Assembly (NCBI RefSeq): GCF_030717845.1
Contig: NZ_JAUZVZ010000017.1
Coordinates: 1 to 64,000, forward strand
Source of the DNA: Alkalimonas collagenimarina
GTDB taxonomy: Bacteria; Pseudomonadota; Gammaproteobacteria; Enterobacterales; Alteromonadaceae
Length of the DNA stretch: 64,000 bases
Direction of reading: 5' to 3'
The translations under genes were made by a program, and so were the position numbers. This document shows positions 1 through 10,418 of this stretch, piece after piece. Numbering within the stretch: position 1 is the first letter of the stretch; each line of letters opens with the position of its first letter. The notes under the pieces were generated by a model. That model worked only from the letters and a program-made list of their open reading frames with translations. It made no database searches and was not told the origin of the DNA.

Positions 1-227
1 AATGACGGTAAAAATCCCAATGGTCATTTTGCGAACGAACAATGGTTGGATTGTGTGGGAAAATTTTGCATAATCAAAAATGATTCAAATACGATTTTTA
101 AATTATCACTTTGTCAGTGCCAGGGTGTTTGCCGCATGCGCAACGCTATGAAATTTATGTGTAACGATACATAGGGTGCTGAAGCGCAGTCGTTTTGGGC
201 TGGAATAATTTAAGGACAAAATTATTG
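1..227. promoter_or_regulatory. Leader region of the main PKS operon
   Basis: This stretch has no convincing gene and precedes the first gene of the long plus-strand operon. A weak sigma70-like pair is visible: TTGCAT at 66-71 and TACGAT at 90-95, 18 bases apart. An inverted repeat AATCA-AAAA-TGATT (72-85) lies between the two boxes, where an operator could sit. A second palindromic core CGCATGCG with near-symmetric flanks lies at 129-143. These were read by eye; start-site data are absent, and the true promoter could lie further upstream outside the window. Confidence 0.3.
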
Positions 228-1352
228 ATGACAATACAAGCACTGTTAGGTATAGGTACTGACTTTTCACCGGTGAAGTCCGATCTCAAGCCGGCTGGAG
301 AGATGGCATTCAGCATGATGTTTTTCTCAGACATCCGCAAAGACATTACTAGCTCAGAGAAATACGACTTTATCACCGCACTGACCCAGTTTGCAGATCA
401 GTCTAAGTTCACCGCGGTTTACTTGCCTGAACGCCACTTTCATGAGTTTGGCGCGATTTTCCCAAACTCTGCGGTCATGGCGGCTTATCTTATCCCACAA
501 ACAAAACATATCCGCTTTCGAACTGCGGGCGTGAGCCTGCCACTGCACCACCCTGCAGAAGTGGTGGAGTGGTGGGCCATGAATGATATTCTCTCCAATG
601 GGCGTGTTGATCTCGGGTTTGGTTCAGGGTGGAATAAGCCAGACTTTATTTATGCCCCAAATAACTATGATGACCGTCGCGAGAAAATGACGGAGCAGAT
701 CTCCATTGTTAAACGACTGTGGGCGGGTGAAAGTGTTGAGTTTGAGGGGCCTGACAACGCTTACTATGCGACCAAAGTTTACCCAAGACCAATTCAAAAG
801 TCGTTGAAAGTGTGGATGTTAGTCGCGCAAAATGACAAGGGGTTTGAACAGGCTGGGGCGAGTGGATACAACGTATTCACCATGCTTTACGGCGCTGATC
901 TAGCCTCCATGGAGCGAAAAATCAGCATTTACAGAGCCGCGAGAGAACGGGCCGGTTTTGACCCTGAGACGGGCGAGGTCACACTGATGTTACATACCCT
1001 GATTGGGGATTCCATTTCGCAAGTGAAGCGCGCGGTGGAAAACCCATTCAAAGCATATATTCGCAGTGCCATGGAAGCGCACTTAGCCAGTGACGCGTTG
1101 CAGAAAAAGGGGGCCGCTGAATTTGGTGAGCAAGACAAAGACAGTATTTTGGAGTATGCGTTTCAGCGATATTTTAAGACAGGTGCGTTGTTCGGCACCG
1201 TTGAAGATGGAAAGCGGATCGTGAAACAGGCGCAGGACATTGGCGTGAATGAAATTGCGTGTTTAATGGACTTTGGCGTTGATTATGCCTCAGTAAAGGA
1301 CTCTTTACTCCATTTGGAGCAGCTCGTAGCAGCATATACAGGAGTGAAATAA
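228..1352 (+). CDS. Luciferase-like flavin monooxygenase (MupA-like)
   Basis: A 374-residue protein of the bacterial luciferase-like (LLM) superfamily, the subgroup found in natural-product clusters. These enzymes use FMNH2 and O2 to oxidise a pathway intermediate. The sequence shows the family hallmarks: an N-terminal MMFFSDIRKD strand, the YLPERHFHEFG segment, then VDLGFGSGWNKPDF and YPRPIQKSLKVW. The ATG at 228 is chosen over the upstream in-frame TTG (195) because AAGGAC at 212-217 is well spaced before it. It ends 3 bases before the PKS start and is surely cotranscribed with it. In mupirocin an LLM (MupA) also lies directly upstream of mmpA and is thought to add an alpha-hydroxyl during chain growth (the future 6-OH); the same role is inferred here from position and domain. 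Confidence 0.85.
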   Translation: MTIQALLGIGTDFSPVKSDLKPAGEMAFSMMFFSDIRKDITSSEKYDFITALTQFADQSKFTAVYLPERHFHEFGAIFPNSAVMAAYLIPQTKHIRFRTAGVSLPLHHPAEVVEWWAMNDILSNGRVDLGFGSGWNKPDFIYAPNNYDDRREKMTEQISIVKRLWAGESVEFEGPDNAYYATKVYPRPIQKSLKVWMLVAQNDKGFEQAGASGYNVFTMLYGADLASMERKISIYRAARERAGFDPETGEVTLMLHTLIGDSISQVKRAVENPFKAYIRSAMEAHLASDALQKKGAAEFGEQDKDSILEYAFQRYFKTGALFGTVEDGKRIVKQAQDIGVNEIACLMDFGVDYASVKDSLLHLEQLVAAYTGVK

Positions 1353-1355
1353 GTT

Positions 1356-4300
1356 TTGGATATAGAAAAACAGCGACTGGCGATCAAGGATTTTATGCGT
1401 GAATACGCGAAAAAACACACCGCTCAATCCGCCGACATAGACAGTGCCGAAGCAGGTCATACCGACTCCTCAGAATTAGAGCCCATCGCCATTGTGGGAT
1501 TAGAAGGGTATTTACCTGGTTGTCAATCAGTGGCCGAGTTTTGGCAGCACTTAGATAAAGATGAGTCACTGATCGAGGAAATCCCTCAATCGCGTTTTGA
1601 CTGGCGCTTATATGCTAATGAAGCGCCAACATGGGATGCTCAGCCCGATAAAATGCGCTGTCGTTGGGGTGGGTTTATTCCCGATATCCAAAGCTTTGAT
1701 CCACACTTTTTTAAGTTATTACCCGATGATGCCCAGCGTATGGATCCCCAGCAACGGTTGCTATTGATGTCGGTGTATAACACTTTGGAAAATGCAGGCT
1801 ATCGTCCGCAAGCACTGAAAGGCTCAAATACCGGGGTCTTTGTTGGTTTTGAGCGCAATGAATATTTATTGAACTTGATTGAGTCGGGCTATGATACTGG
1901 TGAGAGTCTCCATCAATCAGACAGTATGATAGCCAATAATATTTCATACTATTTTGATTTTTCAGGTCCCAGTGAAGTGGTCAATACAATGTGCTCTAGT
2001 GCTGCCGTGGCGATACACCGAGCTGTGGTTGCCCTGCGGACGGGGGAGATTGATCAGGCCATAGTCGGGGCGGCGAATCTATTGCTGCGACCAGATACGT
2101 TTGTTAAGTTGTCGCAAACACAACAGATGAGCCCAACACCGACCGTGAAGTCATTTGGCGATGATGCGGATGGCTATTTACGAGCGGAAGGGGTGGCCAG
2201 TATTCTCCTTAAACCCTATTCCCGTGCGCGCAAAGACGGGGATGCTATCTATGCCGTGATCAAGAGCTCAGCGGTAAATTATAATGGCAATCGATCTGCA
2301 TCCATTGCAGCGCCCAATACCAGTGCACATGCGTCTCTGATCCAAGCATGTTACGCCCAGGCCAACATAGATCCGCGTGAGGTCGACTATATAGAAGCAC
2401 AAGGCATGGGTAATCCGGTCTCCGATATTTGCGAGTGGGATGCATTTAACCTTGCACTGAATAACCTGGCGCAGCAACAGGGGGTCGCATTGCGCCCAGC
2501 TCAATGCAAGGTGAGCACCTTAAAACCTATGATCGGTCATATGCACTCTGCATCTTCATTGGGGGCTTTATTTAAAGTCATACATAGCTTACAGAGCGAA
2601 AAAATACACAAGATACTCGGTATTGAGCAGATCAGTGCGGATATTGATACTGAACACAGCGTGTGTCAATTGGCAACAGAGACCATACCGTGGCCAAAGA
2701 AGTCGGGCAATCGACTGGCGGGGATCCATGCGTACGGGGCGGGTGGCAATAATGCCCATGTATTAATTGCAGGCGTAGACTGGGAGTCCGAACCGACCGT
2801 CAAGGAGGCGGCTGAAGGCGAGCAAGTTTGGGCGCTGCCGGTGTCAGCACTGAACAAAGCGTGTTTTACCGCTCAGCTCACTGCGCTACAAGCGGCATTA
2901 CGTCAGTGCGCATACCCAATTTCACATCTGGCATTTACATTGCGACATGGCCGAGACAGCCATGCCTATCGCTGCATATTTTTGGCATCATCGAGGGAGC
3001 AGCTATTGCAACAAATCGAGGATGTGTTGGATGCGCGAACGAATGCAAATGTATTTGAACATGGACACAGCCAAGCGCTGGGTGAACGCGATCAACCGAT
3101 TGCGGCACAATGGCTGGAAACCGGCCACTGTGAGTGGCCTGAAATGTCATCTGAAGGGCGTCAGCGCGTGCATCTGCCTGGCACACAATTTAACCTAAAA
3201 GAGTATTGGATAGCACCCGACATAGCGCCGCAGGCGCACGATACCTCGATGGATATCACCTTAGAGCCTGCACCGACGGACGCTGATGAGCAGCGTATTG
3301 CCGACATACTGATTGCAATACTTGCGGAACATTTGCGCGTTTCAGAGCAGGAGATTGATCTTGAGCGTGAATTTAGCGATATGGGGTTTGACTCCTTATT
3401 GGTTTCCAGGGTGTCAAAAGCATTGAGTGCGAAATTAGCCACCCAGATAGCGCCGGCGGTGTTGTTTGAAGCAACGACCCCCGCCAAGCTGATTGATCAT
3501 TGTAAACGGCATTTTCAGCAAGCAACGACAGGCGCAAGTTCACGCGGGAAATTGACCGTGAGGAAGACGTCGTTCACGAGACAGCCGATTGCCATCATCG
3601 GGCTTGCCGGGCAATATCCTGATGCGGACAATGTGTTTGAGCTTTGGCAAAACCTGGCGGCGGGTAAAAGCAGTATTCGAGAGATCCCCAATGAGCGCTG
3701 GCCCATTGCAAATTACTTTGACACACAGGCTGATGGTGAAGGAGATAGCTTTAAGTCGGCTGCAAAGTGGGGCGGTTTTTTAGACGGGCTCAATTATTTC
3801 GACAATGAATTTTTCAATTTACCGCCTTTTGAAGCCGCTTATATGAGCCCCAAAGAGCGGCTCTTTATGCAATGTGCGTGGCATGTTGTTGAAGATGCCG
3901 GATACACCACAAAGACATTGGAGCGCGATACCGTCGGTGTGTTTGTGGGGATCTCTAAAGCGGGGTTTGACAATTATAAGGACTCTTATTTTTCTGCGGC
4001 CAACCGGATCTCTTACCGCTTTAATTTTGGCGGCCCCAGCATGCCCGTCGACACCGCGTGTTCGTCGTCTTTGTCAGCCATCCATGAAGCTTGCTTGCAC
4101 CTCTATGCAGGAGAGTGTGATGTGGCCGTTGCCGGTGGGGTGAATGCCTATACTCACCCCTCTACATTTGCCGAGTTCACGAGGCTGAACGTGTTATCCA
4201 AAGATGGGACGTTAAGTGCCTTTGGCGCGCAGGCAAACGGGTTTGTGCCCGGAGAGGGGGTGGGCGCGGTGTTATTAAAGCCCTTGGCCAAAGCCATTGC

Positions 4301-7300
4301 TGATGGTGATCACATTTATGGGGTGATCCGCGGCACAGCAATAAACCACGGGGGCAAAGTGAATGGCTACACCGTACCGAGCCCGTTAGCGCAGCAAAAT
4401 CTGATCCGTACCGCCTTGTCCAGAGCCGGGCTTTGTGCTGCGGACATCAACTACGTTGAAGCGCATGGCACCGGGACTTTATTAGGGGATCCAGTAGAGT
4501 TTAAGGGGTTAGATGAGGCGTACAAAGCGGATACATCGGCACAGCAATTCTGCGCGTTAGGGTCGGTAAAAACCAATATTGGTCACCTTGAAGCGGCTGC
4601 GGGTATTGCAGGGCTGACAAAAGTGTTATTGCAAATGCACCATAAAAAGCTCGCGCCGACCTTAAACGCCGAGCAATCAAACCCACACATTGATTTTGCG
4701 GCCTCAGCATTCAAGTTACAGCAGACCCTGACAGATTGGCAGCTGGACACGACCGAGCGTAACGCGAAGCGGCGCGCAGGCGTGTCGTCGTTTGGTGCTG
4801 GCGGTAGCAATGCCCATATTGTGGTTGAGGAAGCGCCTATTAGCACACAAAGTAGTGCGCCTGAATCGTCTTACTTATTTGTGTTGTCTGCAAAAAGTGG
4901 ATCGGGACTGGCGCGTTATGTCGATAAGTACATTGATTTTCTGAGCGAGCAGCCATCCTTATCACTGGCCAATATGAGCTACACCTTGCAAGCAGGCAGA
5001 GAAGCCATGCCTTATCGGCTGGCATGTGAATTTGACTCGCTAGAGGCCTTACTCGAGATGCTCAAAGCATACAAGCAGGGCACGGCATGTGCGCAGCTGT
5101 GGCAAGGCCAGGTAGATAAACATCGAGGGGTTGAGGCACTGTTTCAGGAGTCCTCAGCACAAGCGCTGGTAAGGCATTGGCTCGCAGAGAGAAAATTTCA
5201 ATATATCGCTGAGTTGTGGACCCAAGGGGGTGAAATCGATTGGCATCCTGGCAAGCCTGCGCAATATCAGCGTGTCAGTTTACCCGGCTATCCTTTCGCA
5301 CAGATTGACATCCCAAAAGCACCGATGCTTGTGCCCGTAACGGCACATGGCCATGGCGCTTTGGCACCGTCGACAACAGACAGTGTTGTGGGGATGTTGC
5401 TGATGACGCTGAGTTGGCGCGCACTTGATGAGACGCCTCATGAGCTGCTGGACGAAGACCTAGAGCAACACATTGTGCTGTGCGATTATCCGGCGTTGTC
5501 GGCACTGGACGGGATGGTCCACTTGTCTAGTTCGGCGGCACACCCTGCTGCCAGTTTGACGCAATTTTGTATTCAATTGACGGCTCGATTTGACGCCATT
5601 ATACGTTCAAAGTGTGCGTCACATAAGATCTTGCAAGTGGTCGTTCCGAAAGAGCCGAACTTACAGTCAACCCTGCCCGCGATGTCGGCGTTGTTAAAAA
5701 CATGCTCGCTGGAAAACGATAACGTCACAGGGCAGCTCATTGAGTTGCCGGTGAACTTGCCCCAGGAGCAGGTATTTAACTTGCTTGCTCAGGCGAAACG
5801 GCACGCGCATTGCCACTGGTTTAAAGCTGAGGCTGAGCACTTGATGGCATGCGATCTGGATGTGCTTGACACAATTTCTGTCCCGCATCCGTGGCGTGAT
5901 CAAGGGGTGTATTTGATCACCGGTGGGCTGGGTCAGTTGGGGTATTTGTGTGCGTGCGATATTGCGCAAAAAGTGCAGGCGCCTATCTTGATTTTAACGG
6001 GTCAGCGGCCTTTGGATACCCTCAGAGAAAACCAACTCGCACGCTTGAAAGAGATGGGCGCAACGGTGCACTATGAGGCGGTGGACTTAACGGCGCTCGA
6101 CGCAGTAACAATCTTGGTACAGAATACCGTGCGTGCGCATGGTGGGATCAATGCGGTGCTGCACTGTGCCGGGGTTATCCAAGATGGTCTGTTACGCAAT
6201 AAGGATGCAGAAAGCATACGACACGTTCTCGCGCCAAAAACCTATGGTGCATGGCACTTGGGACAGGCATGTGAAGAGATAAAGCTTGAGCACTTTGTGC
6301 TGTTCTCCTCAGCGGTTTCCATGGTCGGTAATGTCGGGCAGGGCGATTATGCCGCCGCCAATGCCTTTTTGGACCTGTATGCGCAGCAGCGACAACAACG
6401 GGTTAATCAGGGCCTGTGTTTTGGTCAAAGTTGTGCTATCGGCTGGGGGTTGTGGCGTGATGGTGGGATGCAGGTATCTGATGATATTCTCGCAGCATTG
6501 TATGACATGTCGGGTATGCAGCCGATTGACAGTGATGTGGGGTTGTCCGCGCTGTATCAAGTGATGCACCAAACGCATACCCGCACCATTGCCATTGCTG
6601 GTGATACGGCGAAACTTGCGCATCACTTCTCTCGCTCGATTGGCGCAGCACAGCCTGTCGCAATGGCAACCAAAACCACACAGCCGGATCATGACCAAGT
6701 GCAGCGTGAGTTAATGTCGCGATTTATCGCCGCTGCCGCTGCGGTTGTCGGTGTGGCACAGAGCGCACTTGATCTGCATGTCGGGCTCGATGAGCAAGGC
6801 TTTGGGATCGTTGAGTTGCACGCCATTATCAATGAGTTAAATCAACATTTTGATTATGACTTCAGTTTAAACACCGCGAACGTCTATCGTACGTTACACG
6901 ACTTGCTCGATGCGTACAGCGACGCTTTAACCGGCAAAACCAAGGTGCAAGGGCACACTGGCGCCTTATCATCTGCCGATGATGATGTCCTGTTGGCGTC
7001 AGTATGTGATCAATTGACTATGGTGCTCTCACAGGTGACAGGGTATGCAAAGGAAAAGCTCGCTCAGGATACCGGCTTTGATGAGCTGGGCATTGACTCA
7101 TTGGTGGTGACCAAGCTGACCAATAAGTTGGAATTTATGTATGGGGCACTGCCAAAAACCCTGTTTTTTGAACATCACACAATTGCGCAATTGGCTGAGT
7201 ACCTGTTTACTGCACACCGCAGCCAACTTGAGACGTATCATACGCCTCCCCCCAGTTCGAGTGATGCCCACCGTGCAACCAGTTTGCATGAGTCGGTTGA

Positions 7301-10300
7301 ACCGCAAAGATCGTCCGTCGCTGGCGCATACACAGATCACAGTCGTGATGCACAGGATACGGATATTGCCATCATCGGTATCTCAGGACGCTACCCTCAG
7401 GCAAATACACTGCAAGCGTTTTGGCAGGTGCTGGCTGGAGGTCAAGATTGTATTACTGAGGTGCCAACCAGCCGCTGGTCTCATCGTCATTATTATGATG
7501 AGGAAAAAGGCAAACCTGGCAAGACGTATGCGAAGTGGGGCGGTTTCATCGATGGTGTCGATAAGTTTGATCCGAGTTTCTTTAATATTTCACCTCGCGA
7601 AGCTGAAATCATCGAACCACAGGAAAGGCTGTTTTTACAAACCGCCTACGAAGCGATTGAAGACGCGGGCTATACCCGGACGTCTTTGGCACAAACCACC
7701 GCACTCGATGGTTCGCCCGGCGCGGTCGGTGTGTATGTTGGGGTGACGTATCAGGAATATCAATTGTACGGCGCGCAGGAAACCATGCTGGGCCGGCCTA
7801 TGGTATTGTCAATGAGCCCGTCGTCTATTGCCAATCGCGTATCCTATTTTTGCGACTTTCACGGTCCGAGTTTGGCCATTGATACTATGTGTGCTTCGTC
7901 ATTGACGAGCATTCACCTAGCTTGTCAAAGCTTACTCAGCGGTGAGTGCAAAGCAGCCATTGCCGGAGGCGTTAATGTGTCTATTCACCCGGCAAAATAC
8001 TTGATGCTGGGATATGGCGGGTTCGCATCGCAAACAGGCCGTTGTAAAACCTTTAGCGCTGAGGCAGACGGATTTGTGCCCAGTGAAGGGGTCGGGGCTG
8101 TGCTACTCAAACCATTGCGTGAAGCACTGCAAGCTGGCGACCATATTTACGGGGTGATCAAAGGCAGTGCGGTCAATCATGGCGGCAGAACCTATGGTTA
8201 CTCTGTACCTAGCCCCATGGCTCAGCAGGCGGTGATCGCTCGGGCATTGGCTCAAGCCAAGGTTAAGCCTCAGCAGATCAGCTATGTGGAGGCACATGGT
8301 ACGGGGACTTCGTTGGGCGATCCCATTGAAGTGGCCGCTTTGAACAAAGCATTCTCTGCCGGAGACAGTAAAGACCGTGTCTGTGCGATTGGCTCTGTGA
8401 AGTCCAATATTGGCCACTGTGAAAGTGCTGCGGGCATCGCGGGCCTGACCAAGGTGCTCTTGCAAATGAAGCACCAGCAATTAGTGCCTTCATTACACAG
8501 TGAACAGATAAATCCTAAGATTGAGTTTGCTCAGTCCCCCTTTGTTGTGCAACAACAGCTAGCACCTTGGCCAAGTCGCGATGACGCCCCGCGTATTGCC
8601 GGTGTATCATCGTTTGGCGCCGGGGGCTCAAATGCCCATCTTATAGTACAAGAAGCGCCTGAACAGGCCGAGCTACAAGGGGATAAACGATCACATGTTC
8701 AAGTGATCACGCTATCTGCCAGAAGTCACGCACAGCTCAAAGAGATGGCTAGTAATTTACTACACCACTTAAGGCGAGAGCATCTATCTCAATACGATGC
8801 ACAGCGCATTGCGTATACATTGCAAACGGGTCGAGAAACCTTTGACCATCGCTTGGCATGTATAGTGATCGACTTGACGGAGATACAGGCAGGGTTAGCG
8901 CTATTCTTGGCGGCTGATAGTGCGCCAGCGGCGTCTGAAATCTGGTTGAATGGCACGGTATGCATGGGGGTTGTCGACGATACACAAGCGCAGTCTGCGC
9001 CACTCGATCCAAGCTTTTTAGGTACCATCAGTAGCACCGATGAAGCGCAAAAAGATGTGCGTTGTAAAGCGCTTGTCAGCGCGTGGTCGCGAGGGGCGGA
9101 CATTCAGTGGTCTGTGTTATATCACCTGCAGAGCCCCAGGAAAATCAGTTTACCGACCTATCCATTTGCGGCAAAACGTTACTGGAAACCGGCAAGTGAT
9201 GAAGCGTTACGCGCTCAGAGGGTGAATGAACTATCGCATAATACACCTGTGTTGCCAGCGCCGCAGGAACCTAAGTCGGGTAAGATCCAACTAGTCGAAC
9301 CACACGTGTTTGCTGTGAAAAAAGCCGCTTTGCCCACGCCTGCTCAGTCGGGTGAAAAGGTGCCTGCTCCTGCACCTCAGCCAGACTCGCCAGTCGAAGC
9401 GGTGACAGCGAGTGACATGCCTAACACCCATGCCAGCGAAGACACTGATACCTTCAACAAGACCTTTTTACGGGCTAGTTTGGCCAGGGCGTTAATGATG
9501 AACGAAGATGAAATATCTGATAATACCCCGTTTTCAAACATTGGCTTAGACTCCATCGTTGGTGTAGAGTGGGTACGTGCCATTAATGCTCAGTATAAGT
9601 TGGCGTTGGCGGTCGAGCGCATACATGAGTACCCCAGTATTAATCAGTTGCATGCGTACTTGCTGCAAAGTGGGGAAGGCGAGACGTTGGCAGCGCAGCC
9701 AGAAGTGAGGGAAACGAGGTTATCGACACCTGCACAAGCAGAAACGGCTGATGATGCGGCGGTGATCAATACCGTTATCTCCACCTTGGCAAATGCCTTG
9801 TTACTCGATGCGGGAGATATTCGCGCGCAATCTCGCTTTGTTGATTTGGGCTTAGACTCTATTGTTGGGGTTGAATGGATCCGCGCCATCAATGCCCATT
9901 TTGGCACGCAGATTGAGGCAAATGCGGTGTATGAACACCCGACGCCAGCCGCGTTTGCTCAGTACCTGACTTCGTTGTTTGCTGAGCCACAGACCTCGAC
10001 CGATGAGGCTGCAAAGGCTGACTCGACAGTGTCATTGCAAGCGCCAAATGAATACACTACGTTAGACTTTTTGCGCACGTCGTTGGCAACGGTTCTGATG
10101 ATGGCTGAGCTGGAAATCAAAGTTGTGACTCGATTTGCGGATTTAGGACTGGATTCGATTACAGGGATGGAGTGGATCAAGGTGATCAATCAGACCATGC
10201 AGCTCAGTTTGAACGCCGATATCGTCTACGAACACAACACGTTGGAAAGTTTTTCAGGGTATATCCAAAGTCAGTTAGAAAGCAAAGGGATGCAACACAC

Positions 10301-10418
10301 ACAGGAAATAATCCAAGCCTTACAAGCTGTACAGCGCAGCGATGAGGCGGCACAAGGCACACACTTGGGTGTGGCCGGTCAACATAAAGAACATAAACAG
10401 ATGGAAGAAGTACTATGA
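1356..10418 (+). CDS. Trans-AT PKS, KS0-ACP/KS-KR-ACP*-ACP/KS-ACPx3 (MmpA-like)
   Basis: A 3020-residue trans-AT PKS without internal AT domains; start TTG at 1356 after GGAG (1341). Domains by residue: KS0 42-473, with active Cys213 but the usual HGTGT His replaced by Gln349, so non-elongating; ACP about 640-720 (Ser680). KS 744-1175 is complete (Cys902, His1037, His1077). KR is about 1515-1720 (Tyr1665). A carrier-like segment 1785-1860 has no phosphopantetheine Ser (reads GFGIVEL), then a live ACP (Ser1915). KS 2003-2440 is complete (Cys2179, His2314, His2354). Three tandem ACPs follow (Ser2733, 2835, 2934), each with GLDSI and a Trp six residues after the Ser, the published mark of carriers that undergo HMG-synthase beta-branching. 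The last module has no KR, leaving the beta-keto group needed for branching. This order is that of mupirocin MmpA, expected to add the C5-hydroxy unit and the C3 beta-methyl unit. The stop overlaps the next start (ATGA). Confidence 0.93.
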   Translation: MDIEKQRLAIKDFMREYAKKHTAQSADIDSAEAGHTDSSELEPIAIVGLEGYLPGCQSVAEFWQHLDKDESLIEEIPQSRFDWRLYANEAPTWDAQPDKMRCRWGGFIPDIQSFDPHFFKLLPDDAQRMDPQQRLLLMSVYNTLENAGYRPQALKGSNTGVFVGFERNEYLLNLIESGYDTGESLHQSDSMIANNISYYFDFSGPSEVVNTMCSSAAVAIHRAVVALRTGEIDQAIVGAANLLLRPDTFVKLSQTQQMSPTPTVKSFGDDADGYLRAEGVASILLKPYSRARKDGDAIYAVIKSSAVNYNGNRSASIAAPNTSAHASLIQACYAQANIDPREVDYIEAQGMGNPVSDICEWDAFNLALNNLAQQQGVALRPAQCKVSTLKPMIGHMHSASSLGALFKVIHSLQSEKIHKILGIEQISADIDTEHSVCQLATETIPWPKKSGNRLAGIHAYGAGGNNAHVLIAGVDWESEPTVKEAAEGEQVWALPVSALNKACFTAQLTALQAALRQCAYPISHLAFTLRHGRDSHAYRCIFLASSREQLLQQIEDVLDARTNANVFEHGHSQALGERDQPIAAQWLETGHCEWPEMSSEGRQRVHLPGTQFNLKEYWIAPDIAPQAHDTSMDITLEPAPTDADEQRIADILIAILAEHLRVSEQEIDLEREFSDMGFDSLLVSRVSKALSAKLATQIAPAVLFEATTPAKLIDHCKRHFQQATTGASSRGKLTVRKTSFTRQPIAIIGLAGQYPDADNVFELWQNLAAGKSSIREIPNERWPIANYFDTQADGEGDSFKSAAKWGGFLDGLNYFDNEFFNLPPFEAAYMSPKERLFMQCAWHVVEDAGYTTKTLERDTVGVFVGISKAGFDNYKDSYFSAANRISYRFNFGGPSMPVDTACSSSLSAIHEACLHLYAGECDVAVAGGVNAYTHPSTFAEFTRLNVLSKDGTLSAFGAQANGFVPGEGVGAVLLKPLAKAIADGDHIYGVIRGTAINHGGKVNGYTVPSPLAQQNLIRTALSRAGLCAADINYVEAHGTGTLLGDPVEFKGLDEAYKADTSAQQFCALGSVKTNIGHLEAAAGIAGLTKVLLQMHHKKLAPTLNAEQSNPHIDFAASAFKLQQTLTDWQLDTTERNAKRRAGVSSFGAGGSNAHIVVEEAPISTQSSAPESSYLFVLSAKSGSGLARYVDKYIDFLSEQPSLSLANMSYTLQAGREAMPYRLACEFDSLEALLEMLKAYKQGTACAQLWQGQVDKHRGVEALFQESSAQALVRHWLAERKFQYIAELWTQGGEIDWHPGKPAQYQRVSLPGYPFAQIDIPKAPMLVPVTAHGHGALAPSTTDSVVGMLLMTLSWRALDETPHELLDEDLEQHIVLCDYPALSALDGMVHLSSSAAHPAASLTQFCIQLTARFDAIIRSKCASHKILQVVVPKEPNLQSTLPAMSALLKTCSLENDNVTGQLIELPVNLPQEQVFNLLAQAKRHAHCHWFKAEAEHLMACDLDVLDTISVPHPWRDQGVYLITGGLGQLGYLCACDIAQKVQAPILILTGQRPLDTLRENQLARLKEMGATVHYEAVDLTALDAVTILVQNTVRAHGGINAVLHCAGVIQDGLLRNKDAESIRHVLAPKTYGAWHLGQACEEIKLEHFVLFSSAVSMVGNVGQGDYAAANAFLDLYAQQRQQRVNQGLCFGQSCAIGWGLWRDGGMQVSDDILAALYDMSGMQPIDSDVGLSALYQVMHQTHTRTIAIAGDTAKLAHHFSRSIGAAQPVAMATKTTQPDHDQVQRELMSRFIAAAAAVVGVAQSALDLHVGLDEQGFGIVELHAIINELNQHFDYDFSLNTANVYRTLHDLLDAYSDALTGKTKVQGHTGALSSADDDVLLASVCDQLTMVLSQVTGYAKEKLAQDTGFDELGIDSLVVTKLTNKLEFMYGALPKTLFFEHHTIAQLAEYLFTAHRSQLETYHTPPPSSSDAHRATSLHESVEPQRSSVAGAYTDHSRDAQDTDIAIIGISGRYPQANTLQAFWQVLAGGQDCITEVPTSRWSHRHYYDEEKGKPGKTYAKWGGFIDGVDKFDPSFFNISPREAEIIEPQERLFLQTAYEAIEDAGYTRTSLAQTTALDGSPGAVGVYVGVTYQEYQLYGAQETMLGRPMVLSMSPSSIANRVSYFCDFHGPSLAIDTMCASSLTSIHLACQSLLSGECKAAIAGGVNVSIHPAKYLMLGYGGFASQTGRCKTFSAEADGFVPSEGVGAVLLKPLREALQAGDHIYGVIKGSAVNHGGRTYGYSVPSPMAQQAVIARALAQAKVKPQQISYVEAHGTGTSLGDPIEVAALNKAFSAGDSKDRVCAIGSVKSNIGHCESAAGIAGLTKVLLQMKHQQLVPSLHSEQINPKIEFAQSPFVVQQQLAPWPSRDDAPRIAGVSSFGAGGSNAHLIVQEAPEQAELQGDKRSHVQVITLSARSHAQLKEMASNLLHHLRREHLSQYDAQRIAYTLQTGRETFDHRLACIVIDLTEIQAGLALFLAADSAPAASEIWLNGTVCMGVVDDTQAQSAPLDPSFLGTISSTDEAQKDVRCKALVSAWSRGADIQWSVLYHLQSPRKISLPTYPFAAKRYWKPASDEALRAQRVNELSHNTPVLPAPQEPKSGKIQLVEPHVFAVKKAALPTPAQSGEKVPAPAPQPDSPVEAVTASDMPNTHASEDTDTFNKTFLRASLARALMMNEDEISDNTPFSNIGLDSIVGVEWVRAINAQYKLALAVERIHEYPSINQLHAYLLQSGEGETLAAQPEVRETRLSTPAQAETADDAAVINTVISTLANALLLDAGDIRAQSRFVDLGLDSIVGVEWIRAINAHFGTQIEANAVYEHPTPAAFAQYLTSLFAEPQTSTDEAAKADSTVSLQAPNEYTTLDFLRTSLATVLMMAELEIKVVTRFADLGLDSITGMEWIKVINQTMQLSLNADIVYEHNTLESFSGYIQSQLESKGMQHTQEIIQALQAVQRSDEAAQGTHLGVAGQHKEHKQMEEVL
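9450..10270 (+). repeat. Tandem triplet of beta-branching ACP domains
   Basis: Three carrier domains of about 100 residues are repeated at the end of the MmpA-like PKS. All share GLDSI followed by a V/M-E-W motif, with Trp at Ser+6. The linkers between them differ, so this looks like an old domain duplication rather than an assembly artefact. Mupirocin MmpA has a doublet at this point; here there are three. Confidence 0.85.

Noticed and set aside
195-227. TTG start at 195 for the luciferase-like gene
   Set aside because: The ATG at 228 has a well-placed AAGGAC and fits the family N-terminus, so the extra 11 residues are unlikely.
7141-7746. A 201-codon frame overlapping the MmpA-like PKS on the same strand
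   Set aside because: It is an out-of-frame shadow of the ACP-KS region with low-complexity, Arg-rich composition and no known domain.
9450-10270. Repeated DNA that might be an array of mobile or CRISPR repeats
   Set aside because: The repeats are in-frame ACP domains about 300 bases long with diverged linkers, and there are no short direct repeats with spacers.
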